A DNA stretch of 64,000 nt from Haloarchaeobius sp. FL176 (GTDB lineage Archaea > Halobacteriota > Halobacteria > Halobacteriales > Natrialbaceae). How positions within the stretch are numbered: position 1 is the first letter of the stretch; the number at the start of each line of letters is the position of its first letter. The translations under genes and the position numbers were made by a program. The DNA lies in assembly GCF_024609245.1 (NCBI RefSeq), contig NZ_JANJYH010000002.1, positions 248,001 to 312,000 on the forward strand, read 5' to 3'. A model generated the notes under the pieces. The model had not been told where the DNA came from. It worked only from the letters and a program-made list of their open reading frames with translations, and did not search any database. This document shows positions 10,201-18,675 of the stretch, piece after piece.

Positions 10201-10387
10201 CGCCAGTGGCCTCGGTCTCTGGCTGGTCAACTGGGTCGTCACCCAGGCCGGTGGCTGGCTCAGCTTCGAGGACAACGAGCCGCGGGGTACCGTCGTCACC
10301 CTTCACGTGCCGCTGGCGATGTCGTCGGTCGTCGACGAACGGGAGACGGATGGCCGAGAGAAGAACGGGACGACGCTGCCGGAGTGA
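7238..10387 (+). CDS. Multidomain PAS/GAF sensor histidine kinase
   Basis: 1049 residues with no membrane segment, so a cytosolic sensor. Domain order by sequence: degenerate receiver-like domain (about 1-115; the early acidic pair is replaced by LLLVAPPGD), PAS (about 125-245), GAF (255-405), PAS (415-535), GAF (545-690), PAS (700-815), phosphoacceptor helix with LRHDLRNGMNIIKGS near 820, then the ATPase domain with N-box ENAVEHND, G1 VADNGPGIPEP and G2 GLGLWLVNW. This layout is typical of haloarchaeal kinases. ATG at 7238 (MTGRTTRLLLV) is preferred to a start at 7211. No response regulator is adjacent; the signal is unknown. Confidence 0.9.
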   Translation: MTGRTTRLLLVAPPGDVRTKTVASLPWSVSTAPDVASALDELDGEPDCVVATDTIDGDPLSLLETVRERRPTLPFFVLTEDGDEALASRAVAAGVDGYVPVSAGPEVLRERVADVVEPTAGPTVDSELDRLRLVYDQAPLAVVEVDADGHITAWNAGAADIFGHEPAAAIGEHVVELLVPPDEREAVRLVSDAALSPDGDVPEVNVNRNVTADGEELTCEWYNRTLTDDDGSVLGALSFVRDVTDRVDRRETVESLQATTSELVGVEEPAQVADFVVEAARTVLDQPYAAVFFHDEVREVLRPVSATVDNFEEPTLLDPNDGLAWRAFQEHETVVINEDATSKTGMPGRLALESAIVVPLADHGILAFGSRSRSAFDRTDVHMANILASTTQAALDRSTRERELERHHTIVEAAGDGVFALDESGRFRAVNDVMAEMIGYEREDLLGRHVDEVLPDEQIERGREELAALGDGDTGSETHTFELEFGEEGVVEYEATIASLPDETTFDGTAVVVRDISERKRMEAELVAQKRKIEALHAIASDLDDCETRDEIWTLTVEAAERVLDFDICCVDEEVDEFLVSRALSSEVEPRGYDDRAPVTQGLAGKTHRTGESFLIDDVTADNAAEPEDRAYRSLLSVPVGDEGVFQAVSDEVGAFDQSDLELTELLMTHVADALERASFETELKDERDRFAALFQNVPDPVVYAVHDEDRSPRVVEVNAAFEQVFGYDADEIAGSNLDEFIVPPDRDDEGQHINERANRGELVEGEVKRRTTDGLRDFLMTVVPVDLDETSPRTFGVYTDITERKERQKRVEILNRVLRHDLRNGMNIIKGSAEMLGGVVDGTTAVGYSETIIDRADDLIGLAEKTRAVERTLDRDRTATGPVNVREGVSTSIARLSEQYPAAEFTTDLPESAQVRADDLLRTAIFHVIENAVEHNDTDEPEIHVSASRSETDSDVLKVSVADNGPGIPEPERALLSEEQEITQLRHASGLGLWLVNWVVTQAGGWLSFEDNEPRGTVVTLHVPLAMSSVVDERETDGREKNGTTLPE

Positions 10388-11491
10388 CTACCGGGCCAAC
10401 GGCATGTTGTAGCTGGTCTCGCGCTCCAGGACGGCCGACCACGTCAGCTCGCAGTCACAGGACACCTGCTCGAACACCGACGGGTCCTGCCGCACGTCGA
10501 AGTCCTTGATAGCGGTCTGGACGCGGTCGTCGCACTCGCCGCAGTTGTGCGCGCCGCGGTCGGAGCCGTGACCGACCGGGTCGGAGACGACGATGGCGTC
10601 GCAGTCGGTGGTCGACTCCAGCACGTCCGCGACCGACCAGAGCCACGGCGGGCGGTAGCCGCCCCGGAAGAACAGCTCGTCGACCATCGTGTACCGCTGG
10701 ACGTTGCAGGGGTTCATCGAGACGGTGTGACAGCCGTCGACCGCGCTGCAGCGACGCACGGACGACTTCATGTCTTCGAGCGCCTCCGGCTCCGAGAGAA
10801 ACGGCGGCTTCATCAGCAGGTACGCCTTCACGCCGGCGTCGCCCTCGTCGTCCCCCGCTGCCTCGTCGGCCGCGACGGCCTCGGCGCAGGCGTCCTCGAA
10901 GTCCGCGAAGTCGAAGTACTTGTTCACGCAGTCGTGACGCACGCGGTCGGTCGCCGTCTCCAGTCCGACGGCGACGTCGGTGTCCAGCCCGTGACGGGTG
11001 AACTCGCCGATCTTCTCCCTGTCGACGAAGTCCGGCAGCGACTCGACGACGATGCGCTCGCGGTCCGCGAACGTCTCCGCGATGGCACGGCGGGTCTCCG
11101 CACCGACCTCGCGCTCGTCGAGGAAGCTCCCGGAGGTGTAGATTTTGATGAGGTCGCTCTGCTCGTCCGCGTTCTCGGCCTCGTGGTCCAGACAGACCGC
11201 TATCTGGTCCATCAGCGCCTCGTGACTCACCGAGCCACCTTCGACGGACTCGGCGACGTAGCCACACATCGTGCAGCCGCCGGCGCGAGCCCAGCGGCAG
11301 CCGCCGGTGTTCAGGATGATGGTCAGGCTCTGGAACACGCCGCCGGGCGTGTTGTCCTCGTCGAGCCACACCCGCGTCGGCTCGTGGGGGTCGTACGTCT
11401 CGTCTTTCTCGGCGCGGATGCGACGCATCACCTGGTTGTGCGCGTCCATCCCCTTCCCCTGCTCGTACACCTCGGGGCTGGGCTTGCTCAT
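10388..11491 (-). CDS. Archaeosine biosynthesis radical SAM protein RaSEA
   Basis: 367 residues. The iron-sulfur cluster cysteines are in GGCRWARAGGCTMCGY (Cys65, 73, 76), a C-7x-C-2x-C spacing typical of this Elp3-like family, and a further cysteine-rich C-terminus (NCGECDD, SCDCEL) follows. Known role of the family: with ArcS it converts preQ0-lysine at tRNA position 15 to archaeosine, using SAM. arcS and tgtA lie 3.4 kb further on the same strand, which strongly supports the assignment. ATG at 11491 begins the aligned N-terminus; the frame stays open far upstream only because of GC richness. Confidence 0.85.
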   Translation of the reverse strand: MSKPSPEVYEQGKGMDAHNQVMRRIRAEKDETYDPHEPTRVWLDEDNTPGGVFQSLTIILNTGGCRWARAGGCTMCGYVAESVEGGSVSHEALMDQIAVCLDHEAENADEQSDLIKIYTSGSFLDEREVGAETRRAIAETFADRERIVVESLPDFVDREKIGEFTRHGLDTDVAVGLETATDRVRHDCVNKYFDFADFEDACAEAVAADEAAGDDEGDAGVKAYLLMKPPFLSEPEALEDMKSSVRRCSAVDGCHTVSMNPCNVQRYTMVDELFFRGGYRPPWLWSVADVLESTTDCDAIVVSDPVGHGSDRGAHNCGECDDRVQTAIKDFDVRQDPSVFEQVSCDCELTWSAVLERETSYNMPLAR

Positions 11492-11550
11492 TGCCGGAGA
11501 ACAACGGTCGTGTGCGTAAATCCGCTTCGGGTCGCCGAGGGGCCGACGGC

Positions 11551-11832
11551 TCAGTCGGCGTACAGCGAGTAGAGGATGACGCCGAAGCCGACGGTGGTCA
11601 GCAGGCTCTCGATGGCCAGCGCGACGGTGCGGTCGTCGGTCCCCATGATGAACTGGTCGGCGGCACCGGCCAGCATCGCGCCCAGCGTGACGAAGCCGAA
11701 GCCGACCGCCAGCGCACGGAGCGCGGGCGATCCGGTCCGGCGGTACGCCTTCGTGGCGAAGTAGGTGATGAGGCCGCCGAAGACGAGCGCGAGCGTCTTG
11801 AACGCGATGACGAGGGCTGAGAGGTGTGTCAT
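11551..11832 (-). CDS. Three-helix membrane protein (DUF7521-like)
   Basis: 93 residues with three predicted transmembrane helices (about 7-25, 38-60, 70-90). Its ATG at 11832 overlaps the stop of the upstream winged-helix gene in an ATGA, so it is the second gene of a two-gene operon. This regulator plus small membrane protein pair recurs in haloarchaea; its function is not known, and the family name is my recollection rather than a search result. Confidence 0.75.
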   Translation of the reverse strand: MTHLSALVIAFKTLALVFGGLITYFATKAYRRTGSPALRALAVGFGFVTLGAMLAGAADQFIMGTDDRTVALAIESLLTTVGFGVILYSLYAD

Positions 11833-12200
11833 GTCTCCTTGCGCACCTCCTCCCACATCGACGCGAGGCGTTCGTCTGGCGTTTCGGGTGGCCGAGCGAT
11901 GCGTAGTTCGAGCGAGTGGTCCTCGGCGAGCATGATTGTGACGTTCTCGAAGTTGACGCGGTACTGCGACGTGTGACGGCCGTCCGGACGGAGCTGGGTC
12001 TCCTCGACGAGCAGCGACGCCTCGGTGAGCTGTTCGAGCTTCCGGTAGGTCGTCGAGAGCGGGATGTCGCACTCCTCGGAGAGTTCACTGGCGGTCATCG
12101 GCTCGTCGAGCGCCTCGATGATCGTGTGGCAGTCCTCGTCGTCGAGGGCATCGACGACAGACTGGAACTCCGGTTCGTCCGTCGCGGACGGGTCGTACAT
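11829..12200 (-). CDS. ArsR-like winged-helix transcriptional regulator
   Basis: 123 residues. A winged helix occupies about 10-75, with the recognition segment MTASELSEECDIPLSTTYRK and wing sequence LLVEETQLRPDGRHTSQYRVN. No metal-binding cysteine pair typical of true ArsR is present, so it is a generic HTH regulator. ATG at 12200. It is co-translated with the membrane protein at 11551-11832 and may control that operon; no operator was identified. Confidence 0.8.
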   Translation of the reverse strand: MYDPSATDEPEFQSVVDALDDEDCHTIIEALDEPMTASELSEECDIPLSTTYRKLEQLTEASLLVEETQLRPDGRHTSQYRVNFENVTIMLAEDHSLELRIARPPETPDERLASMWEEVRKET

Positions 12201-12264
12201 CCGTATCCAGCTACTGCGAACGGATGCATTAAGACAGTTCGGTTTTTCGGGCGCCGGCTGGCGG

Positions 12265-13308
12265 TCAGTTTCCGCCGCCCGGTTCATCTTCCGGCCGGCC
12301 GTCGGAGCCCAGCCCCATCGCGATGCCGACGAGCGCGGGGAACAGCAGCAGCGAGCCGAAGCCGCCGACGAAGGCAAGCTCCAGAGGTTCGATGCTGGAT
12401 TCGCCGACCGGGCGGGGCTGGGACGTGGGCTCGGTCCAGCCCTCGGCGGCGCTCTCGTCGGTGCCGCCGTCGCCGGTCACCACGACGGCACCCTTCATGC
12501 CCAGCCCCTCGTGGGGTTTGCAGTAGTACTTGTGGATGCCGGGCTCCTCGAAGGTCCGCGAGTAGGTGTGCCCCGGGTCGCTGACGAGTTCGGAGCCCCA
12601 GTTCGCGCCCTCGGCGAGCACGTTGTGGACGCCGCCGTCGCCGGTCCACTCCCAGACGACCTCGGTGCCAGGGTCGACCCGGATCGCTGGCGGGGCGAAC
12701 CCGAACGCGCCGCCGTTGGCCTGGCTCCCGACCTGGACGGTCACGCTGTCACTCCCGGTCTCGTTCGCGGTCGACTCGTAGTTCCCCACGTCGTCGAACC
12801 AGCCGCCGTAGTCCGGCTCTTCGAAGCTCTCCTGGCCGCCGCCACCGCCGGACGACCCGGCGTCACCGACCACCACGACGCCTTTCATGCCAAGCCCCTT
12901 GTGGGGATCGCAGTAGTACTTCACCACCTGCGCCTCGTCGAAGGTCTGCGAGTAGGTGTGCCCCGGGTCGCTGACGAGTTCGGAGCCCCAGCCGCCCGAG
13001 TCCGGGAGGACGTTGTGGACACTGCCGTCGCCGGTCCACTCCCAGACGACCTCGGTGCCAGGGTCGACCCGGACCGCCGGTGGCGAGAAACCGAACGCGC
13101 CGCCGTTGGCCTGGCTCCCGACCTGGACGGTCACGCTGTCGCTGCCCGTTTCGTCGACGACTCCGTCGTAGTTGCCGACGTTGTCCAGCCAGCCGTCGAA
13201 CGTCGGCTGGTCCTGTGCGGTTGCCGTCGCGCCCGTCGCAGCGAGGCCGGCCCCGACGCCGAGTGCTCGGAGTGCAGTCCGCCGCGTGCAGGTGCCCTGT
13301 GAGCTCAT
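12265..13308 (-). CDS. Double-domain halocyanin (blue copper protein)
   Basis: 347 residues. An N-terminal twin-arginine-like signal (RRTALRALGVGAGLAATGA) directs export. Two plastocyanin-like domains follow (about 30-150 and 165-290), each with a type 1 copper site: His in VHNVL, then Cys, His and Met in YYCDPHKGLGMKG and YYCKPHEGLGMKG. A proline-rich linker and a C-terminal transmembrane helix (about 305-330) anchor it outside the membrane. It should carry electrons between membrane complexes. The domains are near copies at the DNA level too, indicating internal duplication. ATG at 13308. Confidence 0.9.
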   Translation of the reverse strand: MSSQGTCTRRTALRALGVGAGLAATGATATAQDQPTFDGWLDNVGNYDGVVDETGSDSVTVQVGSQANGGAFGFSPPAVRVDPGTEVVWEWTGDGSVHNVLPDSGGWGSELVSDPGHTYSQTFDEAQVVKYYCDPHKGLGMKGVVVVGDAGSSGGGGGQESFEEPDYGGWFDDVGNYESTANETGSDSVTVQVGSQANGGAFGFAPPAIRVDPGTEVVWEWTGDGGVHNVLAEGANWGSELVSDPGHTYSRTFEEPGIHKYYCKPHEGLGMKGAVVVTGDGGTDESAAEGWTEPTSQPRPVGESSIEPLELAFVGGFGSLLLFPALVGIAMGLGSDGRPEDEPGGGN

Positions 13309-13340
13309 ACACGAGAGTCGTCCCGGTGGAGAAAAGCCTG

Positions 13341-13742
13341 TTACGAGCGTTCCCAGCGCCCGGGAGACCTTTTCGCGGCGAGCTGCCAGCCACCCACGCC
13401 GACGAGCGCGCCGACCGCGTTCGCCGTGCCGTCGAGGAGCGAGGCAGTTCGCCAGGGGACGAACGACTGGAGGACCTCCACGCCGACGCCGACGGCGACG
13501 ACGACGCCGACCGCCAGCAGCGCCGCTCGCAGCGTCGACCGGCCGAACGACCGTGCGACCAGCCCACCGAGCAGGGCGTAGCCGAGCCCGTGTTGCCACT
13601 TGTCCGCCGGCAGGACGCCGAACGGGCCGGTCGTCGCCGTCGCTGCCCCAGGTGGGTCGACGAGCGAGGCGACGACGACGACCGTCGCCCAGCCGACCGC
13701 GGGCCCCCAGCGCCACGCACGCCGGCGGTCGAGTCGGGTCAC
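13341..13742 (-). CDS. VanZ-family membrane protein
   Basis: 133 residues with four hydrophobic helices and the VanZ signatures DKWQHGLGYALLGG and EVLQSFVPWRTASLLDGTANAVG. Function of VanZ-like proteins in archaea is unknown. Start choice: a GTG at 13742 is leaderless relative to TATA-like CTTTTGT at 13772-13766 (minus strand); a TTG at 13769 would lie inside that box and is rejected. It is divergent from the GIY-YIG gene with only about 90 bases between. Confidence 0.8.
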   Translation of the reverse strand: MTRLDRRRAWRWGPAVGWATVVVVASLVDPPGAATATTGPFGVLPADKWQHGLGYALLGGLVARSFGRSTLRAALLAVGVVVAVGVGVEVLQSFVPWRTASLLDGTANAVGALVGVGGWQLAAKRSPGRWERS

Positions 13743-13829
13743 GGCCCCGACTCCGGGACGACGGCACAAAAGCCGGTCGCGTCGGCGTGGACCGCCGGCT
13801 TCTTGCAGTCGCCGCCGGCACGTCCGCTC

Positions 13830-14243
13830 ATGGCTGGTGGTACGTACACGCTACTCGTCGAACTCTCGCGCTCCGTCACGCTCGACGTCGGTGCCCTCGG
13901 CGAGGTGGCGCTGGACGCGGGCTGGTACGGATACACGGGCAGCGCGCTCGGCAGCGGCGGGTTCTCGCGGCTGGACCGGCACCGCGCGGTCGCCGCCGGC
14001 GAACGCGACGTGCAACACTGGCACGTCGACTACCTGCTGGGACACGACGCCGCGACGGTCGCGGGCGATGTGCGGACTGCCGACGATGTCGAGTGCGCCG
14101 TCGCCCGACGGCTCCCCGACGCAGTTCCCGGCTTCGGCTGTTCGGACTGTGACTGCACCAGCCACCTGACCTGGGCCGCCGACGAGTCGGCGCTCCGTGC
14201 GGCTGTCGAGGACGCGCATCGGGCGGCCAGCAACGGGCGGTGA
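13830..14243 (+). CDS. GIY-YIG nuclease family protein (DUF123)
   Basis: 137 residues, close to the stand-alone DUF123 domain. The catalytic-strand motif appears as GTYTLLVEL and GWYGYTGSALG (Y-I/Y-G variant), with an arginine in the RLDRHRAV helix and HWHVDYLL later. Family members are homologous to the domain beside endonuclease III in some archaea and are proposed DNA-cleaving or DNA-repair proteins, without a settled role. It ends immediately before the convergent gene's stop at 14244. Confidence 0.8.
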   Translation: MAGGTYTLLVELSRSVTLDVGALGEVALDAGWYGYTGSALGSGGFSRLDRHRAVAAGERDVQHWHVDYLLGHDAATVAGDVRTADDVECAVARRLPDAVPGFGCSDCDCTSHLTWAADESALRAAVEDAHRAASNGR

Positions 14244-14657
14244 CTAACGCGGCTCGGGCTCGGTGCTCGTATCCCCGCCGTCGGTCGCGGCCTGTGGCGT
14301 GTCCTTCCCGATGACGACGCACTCCCGCACCTCGAGGGCCGTCGCGAACTCCTGGACCCGGTCGGCCTCACGCGCGAGTCGGTGCAGGTGCTCGACGTGG
14401 GCACGCTCGACCGCGTGGGAGTCCGTCGCATCGAAACCGAGGCGCTCGCCGATAGTCGCCCAGTGTCCCCATTCGACGAAGAAGACGAACGCCTCGCTCG
14501 TCTCGTGGACGCACTCGTAACGGCTCCGGTAGTCGTCGACCCGGAGCCCGAGGTCGGCCTGCACCAGCCCGACGAGTTCGGGAAGGCGGTTCGGCGGCAC
14601 GCCGGCTCTCGCTGCCGCGAGCAGCACTGCCTCGTCCGGTATCGGGTGGTCTCTCAT
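14244..14657 (-). CDS. Conserved haloarchaeal protein, unknown function
   Basis: 137 residues from ATG 14657; a GTG at 14666 would add three. Acidic and soluble. An N-terminal helical part (PIPDEAVLLAAARAGVPPNRLPELVGLVQ) precedes YECVHETSEAFVFFVEWGHW and a long charged helix (about 80-110). The C-terminal tail DGGDTSTEPEPR is low complexity. No catalytic motif recognised. Confidence 0.6.
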   Translation of the reverse strand: MRDHPIPDEAVLLAAARAGVPPNRLPELVGLVQADLGLRVDDYRSRYECVHETSEAFVFFVEWGHWATIGERLGFDATDSHAVERAHVEHLHRLAREADRVQEFATALEVRECVVIGKDTPQAATDGGDTSTEPEPR

Positions 14658-14933
14658 CCTCGTCACCCCGAACGGGCGTCGGTCTGCAATGTGGACGCCT
14701 CACGACGCTCCGGTGTCCTGTTCCTGCAACGCTCGCAACTCGTCGCGACCGACTCCTGCCTCATCGGTTGTATCCAGCGACTCAGCGCCTATAAACTCGC
14801 CAGGCAACCAGTTGGTAGCCGCGTTCCAACGAATATGTAGGTCATACGAATCTGGTCCCCGCGACCGGCCGGGTGACTGCGAGCGAGACTGCCGGAGCGG
14901 GCCACGAACTACGTATCGAGACGAACGACCTGA

Positions 14934-16685
14934 CTACTTCTCTTCGACGTGGCGGACCGACGCCGCCTCGCCACGCGTGCTCTCGACCATCGCTGCGCCG
15001 TGCATCTGTGCACGACCGATGGCGTAGGCAGCCGGCCCCTCGACGACAACCTCGTCGCCGACGCGGATGTCCTCGTCGGCGTCGACGACGCCGGGCGCGA
15101 GCACGCTGCCGTGCGGAACGAAGCCGTCGATCTCGACCCGCTTCGTCGGCGCGTCGCTCTCGTCCCAGCGGCGGGCTCCTTCGAGCGTGAAGGAGAGCGT
15201 CCCGTAGCTCGGGACCTGCGTCGCGAGCTGCTCGCCGTCGTCGTCGCGGACCTGGAGCTTCGGGTACCGACTCGTCGTCCGGAACGACTCGAACAGGTCG
15301 TCGCCCGCGCCGTCGCCGAGCTGGACGTCCGCCAGCGCCCGGACCGTGTTGTGCTCGCGTTCGCGCTTGCTGTAGGCGTCCTCGCCCGCCAGCGCGTCGC
15401 GCAGGTTCCCGAGGCTCTCGCTCGTCGTCGGGTGGTCCGCGACGGTGTACTCGACGGGGACGTCGAGGTCACCCTCGATGCGTTCGAGGATGGGCCGATA
15501 GTCGTCCGGAACGTGTGCGACGATACGTGGGTAGTCGCTCCGCTCGAGGTAGCGCCGGAGCACCTCGCTCACGAACTCCACCTCGTCGGCGCTCCAGCGG
15601 CCCGTCACCACGGAGTCGTAGTGCTGGGCGGGGTACGTGGTCTCCAGCTCCTGCGGGACGACGCCGATCGGCGAGGTCATCGAGACGATGTGGCCCCGGA
15701 ACTGGATGGCGTCCATGTACTGCCGGTGGCTCTGGGACTCGCTGTAGGGCTTCGCGGCCGAGCACGGCACGAGCACGAGCGGGTGGTCGTCGAACCGGCT
15801 CCGGTACCGGGTCGTCACGCGCTCGGCGAAGCGCTGGATCTCGGCCCGGCGGATGGTGTCCTCCGTCGCCGCGTCCAGGTCCGCGCCGCGGTAGACGGGC
15901 GTCCGCTCCTCCAGGTAGCTGTACTGCTGGTCGAGCTCGCGCATGAGCGCCGTGAGCCACTGGTCCTGGCGGGCCTGGCCCTCGATGTAGTCGCGTAGAC
16001 GGCCGTCGCGGATGCGTCGACGGACCCGCCGTAGCTCGGCCTCGAGGACGTTGACGTTGTGTGCCGCACAGTCCTCGCGGCCGAACTCCTCGCGCGGCGT
16101 CGCGCAGGCCGGACAGGCACACGGGAGCTCGTCGAGGTCCTCGAGGAAGTAGGCGTCGTCGGTCGTCAGGTAGCGGCCCTCGGTGCCGCGGACGTAGGCC
16201 CGGTGGGCGTCGAACAGGTCGACCCCGGCGTAGGCGAGGACGGCGACGTTCCGCGGCGTGGCGACGCCAGAGAGGTAGAGCCCGGTGTCGTCCGGGATTG
16301 CGTCGCGGACTGCCAGAACGAGGTCTTTCATCCCCGCACCGTGGCCGAGCGAGCCACCGGCGTCCGAGACGACGTAGGCGTCCGCGCCGTGGTCGGCCGC
16401 CGTGTCCGCGGAGACGACCGCGGCGCTCGGGTAGTCGACGGACGGGTAGTCGACGGCGAAGGAGTCGGCGACTTCGTCAGCGGTGCCTGCCGGGAGGCCT
16501 CGATGCGGAAGGACGGTCAGCCGGGACTCGTCGCCGTCGGGTAGCTCGCGCTCGGCCCGCCAGAGGCTCCCGGCGTCGTCGACGTGCTCGTCCACGAGCG
16601 CCGGCGTCGTCACGGCCTCGGTCAGCCGGAGCTCGGCCAGCCGGGCCGCGCCGTCGCGCTCGAGAACCTCGAAGTAGTCGGTCAT
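14934..16685 (-). CDS. arcS: Archaeosine synthase ArcS (TgtA2), alpha subunit
   Basis: 583 residues. A TGT-like TIM-barrel N-terminus without the full transglycosylase active site, a zinc-type cluster CACPACATPREEFGREDC near 190-207, a central DUF5591-like domain with VLVPCSAAKPYSESQSH near 305, and a C-terminal PUA domain (about 505-583). It attaches lysine to preQ0 at G15 of tRNA; RaSEA then completes archaeosine. ATG at 16685. It follows tgtA on the same strand after 77 bases, so the two may share a transcript. Confidence 0.93.
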   Translation of the reverse strand: MTDYFEVLERDGAARLAELRLTEAVTTPALVDEHVDDAGSLWRAERELPDGDESRLTVLPHRGLPAGTADEVADSFAVDYPSVDYPSAAVVSADTAADHGADAYVVSDAGGSLGHGAGMKDLVLAVRDAIPDDTGLYLSGVATPRNVAVLAYAGVDLFDAHRAYVRGTEGRYLTTDDAYFLEDLDELPCACPACATPREEFGREDCAAHNVNVLEAELRRVRRRIRDGRLRDYIEGQARQDQWLTALMRELDQQYSYLEERTPVYRGADLDAATEDTIRRAEIQRFAERVTTRYRSRFDDHPLVLVPCSAAKPYSESQSHRQYMDAIQFRGHIVSMTSPIGVVPQELETTYPAQHYDSVVTGRWSADEVEFVSEVLRRYLERSDYPRIVAHVPDDYRPILERIEGDLDVPVEYTVADHPTTSESLGNLRDALAGEDAYSKREREHNTVRALADVQLGDGAGDDLFESFRTTSRYPKLQVRDDDGEQLATQVPSYGTLSFTLEGARRWDESDAPTKRVEIDGFVPHGSVLAPGVVDADEDIRVGDEVVVEGPAAYAIGRAQMHGAAMVESTRGEAASVRHVEEK

Positions 16686-16762
16686 GGCACGGTGTCGGGG
16701 ACCGACGGACTACTATCTTGCTTTGTGCACCGACATCCGCTCCGGGGCGAGCGGGCCAGCGT

Positions 16763-18238
16763 TCAGCGGTCGCCGCGCCACAGGTTCTCGACGCTCACCG
16801 ACTCCGGAACGAGCGCCAGCGCGCTCTCCGGCCAGCCCTCGTGGGCGAGTGTGAACGAGGTGTCGGGATTCACGTCGGCGAGTCGTGCCACGCCGCTGGC
16901 GGCGGCCTCGTACGCGTCGCGGTCGAGCCGGCTCGGCATCTCCGCGGTCAGCGGGTAGGTGTTCCGGAGCGCCTTCGGGAACGGGCCGAAGGGCGGAACG
17001 ACCGGCCAGGACTCGTCGTAGTCGCTCGAGTGGTCGCCCTCGGTCAGCAGCACCTCGCCCGACGGGGAGAGCCGGTCCAGCCGCTCGTGGTGCCGGACGA
17101 CCTCCGGCCGCTGTGCGCTCTCGTTCGAGAGGTAGAAGAACGAGCCCTTCGACGCGGGGTCGGTCTCCTCCAGCTGGGCCGCGTGGTCGGTGAGCGCACG
17201 GTAGCCGTCGAGCATCGCCGGATGGGCGCGGGCGCGCCGCTCGACGAGCTCCATGAGGTCGCCGTCGCGGATGGCCTGCTTGATGGTGCGCATCTCCGCG
17301 AAGGTGACGTGGAGGTTGTGGGCGGCGAGTGCCTCCTCACGGTCGCGGTCGTCCATCGCACGGAGAGACTCCGGCGTCTCGTCGACGCAGACCGGACACG
17401 AGCAGGGCATGTAGTCGAGCTCCTCGACGTGTTCGGTGCCGTCGACCGTGAGGTAACGGCCATCCCGGGCGTACAGCGCGTACGCCGCCGAGTCGAACAG
17501 GTCACAGCCCATGGCGACGGCGAGGGCGAACATCATCGGGTGCCCCGCCCCGAACAGGTGGACCGGGCAGTCGCGCGAGAGGCCGCGCTTCGACGCGGCG
17601 ACCACGTCGACCATCTCGTCGTAGCGGTAGTCGTTCAACAGCGGGACGACCGCGCCGACGGGGAACACATCGAGGTCCGTCTCCGCGGCGTGTGCACCGG
17701 CGTCTTCGCGCAGGTCGGGGTGGGTCGAGCCCTGCACCGGCGCGTTGACGAGCATGTCGCCCACGTCGATGGTCTCGGCGAGCTCCAGGCGCTCCTGTGT
17801 CGTGCGGAGTTCGGACTCGGCGCGCTCGTGGGAGACGTCCGGGGGCGTCGGGATGTCCACGGGCGTGCCGATGTCGCTGCCGATCTCGTGCTGGAACTGG
17901 AGTATGTCCTCGGTGTTCGTGTCGATCTCGCCGTACTCGGCGAGCTGGAAGCTCCCGGAGTCGGTGACGATGGCTCCGTCGAAGTCGAGCAGGTCGTGGA
18001 GCCCCTGGTCGCGGGCGTCGGCTTCGAGTCCATCGGTCGTCTTGATGATGTAGGAGTTCGTGATGATGATCTCCGCGCCGAACTCGTCGGCCATCCGCGA
18101 GGGCTCGATGGTGACTATGTTCGGATTGACGACCGGCATCAGCGCGGGGGTCTCGACGGTGACGCCGGCACGGGGAACGGTCAACTCCCCGATGCGACCG
18201 CCGGCGTCGCTGTCGCGGACCTCGAACTTCTCTCTCAT
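16763..18238 (-). CDS. tgtA: tRNA-guanine(15) transglycosylase
   Basis: 491 residues, the haloarchaeal length. It exchanges G15 of tRNA for preQ0, the first archaeosine step on tRNA. Seen: catalytic-domain strands with [13 protein letters not shown] (about 94-106, including the Asp general base), [14 protein letters not shown], and the zinc site CSCPVC near 280 with a later His. The region after about 340 matches the C1/C2 extension rather than a complete PUA. ATG at 18238. It precedes arcS on the same strand. Confidence 0.95.
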   Translation of the reverse strand: MREKFEVRDSDAGGRIGELTVPRAGVTVETPALMPVVNPNIVTIEPSRMADEFGAEIIITNSYIIKTTDGLEADARDQGLHDLLDFDGAIVTDSGSFQLAEYGEIDTNTEDILQFQHEIGSDIGTPVDIPTPPDVSHERAESELRTTQERLELAETIDVGDMLVNAPVQGSTHPDLREDAGAHAAETDLDVFPVGAVVPLLNDYRYDEMVDVVAASKRGLSRDCPVHLFGAGHPMMFALAVAMGCDLFDSAAYALYARDGRYLTVDGTEHVEELDYMPCSCPVCVDETPESLRAMDDRDREEALAAHNLHVTFAEMRTIKQAIRDGDLMELVERRARAHPAMLDGYRALTDHAAQLEETDPASKGSFFYLSNESAQRPEVVRHHERLDRLSPSGEVLLTEGDHSSDYDESWPVVPPFGPFPKALRNTYPLTAEMPSRLDRDAYEAAASGVARLADVNPDTSFTLAHEGWPESALALVPESVSVENLWRGDR

Positions 18239-18305
18239 TGGCGTCGGCTACCCGGGCACCGGCGGTAAGGGTATCGTTTGGCGACGAGGTGCGCGTTCGG
18301 CGGGA

Positions 18306-18482
18306 CTACCGGTAGTGCGCCGGCACGCGATCGGGGCGTCGCGCCTCGAGATACACGGACGCAGCGGCGAGTAATGCGAACGGGAGCCCCGCGCCGACGG
18401 CGAAGCCGTAGCTGACGAGGACGATCAACCCGGCGAGCCGCACCGCGAGCGTCGTGCGGTACGAGAGGAACCGACGCTGCAC
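18306..18482 (-). CDS. Small two-helix membrane protein
   Basis: 58 residues from GTG at 18482: a basic N-terminus (VQRRFLSYRTTLAVRLAG), two hydrophobic stretches and a basic tail (RRPDRVPAHYR). A TATA-like GTTTTGTC about 25 bases upstream (near 18505-18512, minus strand) makes this GTG leaderless, so longer starts are not preferred. Function unknown. Confidence 0.5.
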   Translation of the reverse strand: MQRRFLSYRTTLAVRLAGLIVLVSYGFAVGAGLPFALLAAASVYLEARRPDRVPAHYR

Positions 18483-18675
18483 ACGTCTCCTAGGTGTCGT
18501 ACCGACAAAACCACTGTGGTAGGAGATAACACGACATCGAGCAGACGGTGGGGGCGGACAGGCGACGCGGCAGGGGGCACACGACGGTGCGTCGCACACC
18601 GGCCTCGGCCGTCGCGTGGCGATTCTCAGCGCACGCCACGTCTGGGCGCGGTATCGTACTTGAACCCCCGGCCGC

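Noticed and set aside
14667-14933. Gene in the gap before arcS
   Set aside because: Only chance frames; the region resembles promoter/terminator DNA for the flanking minus-strand genes.
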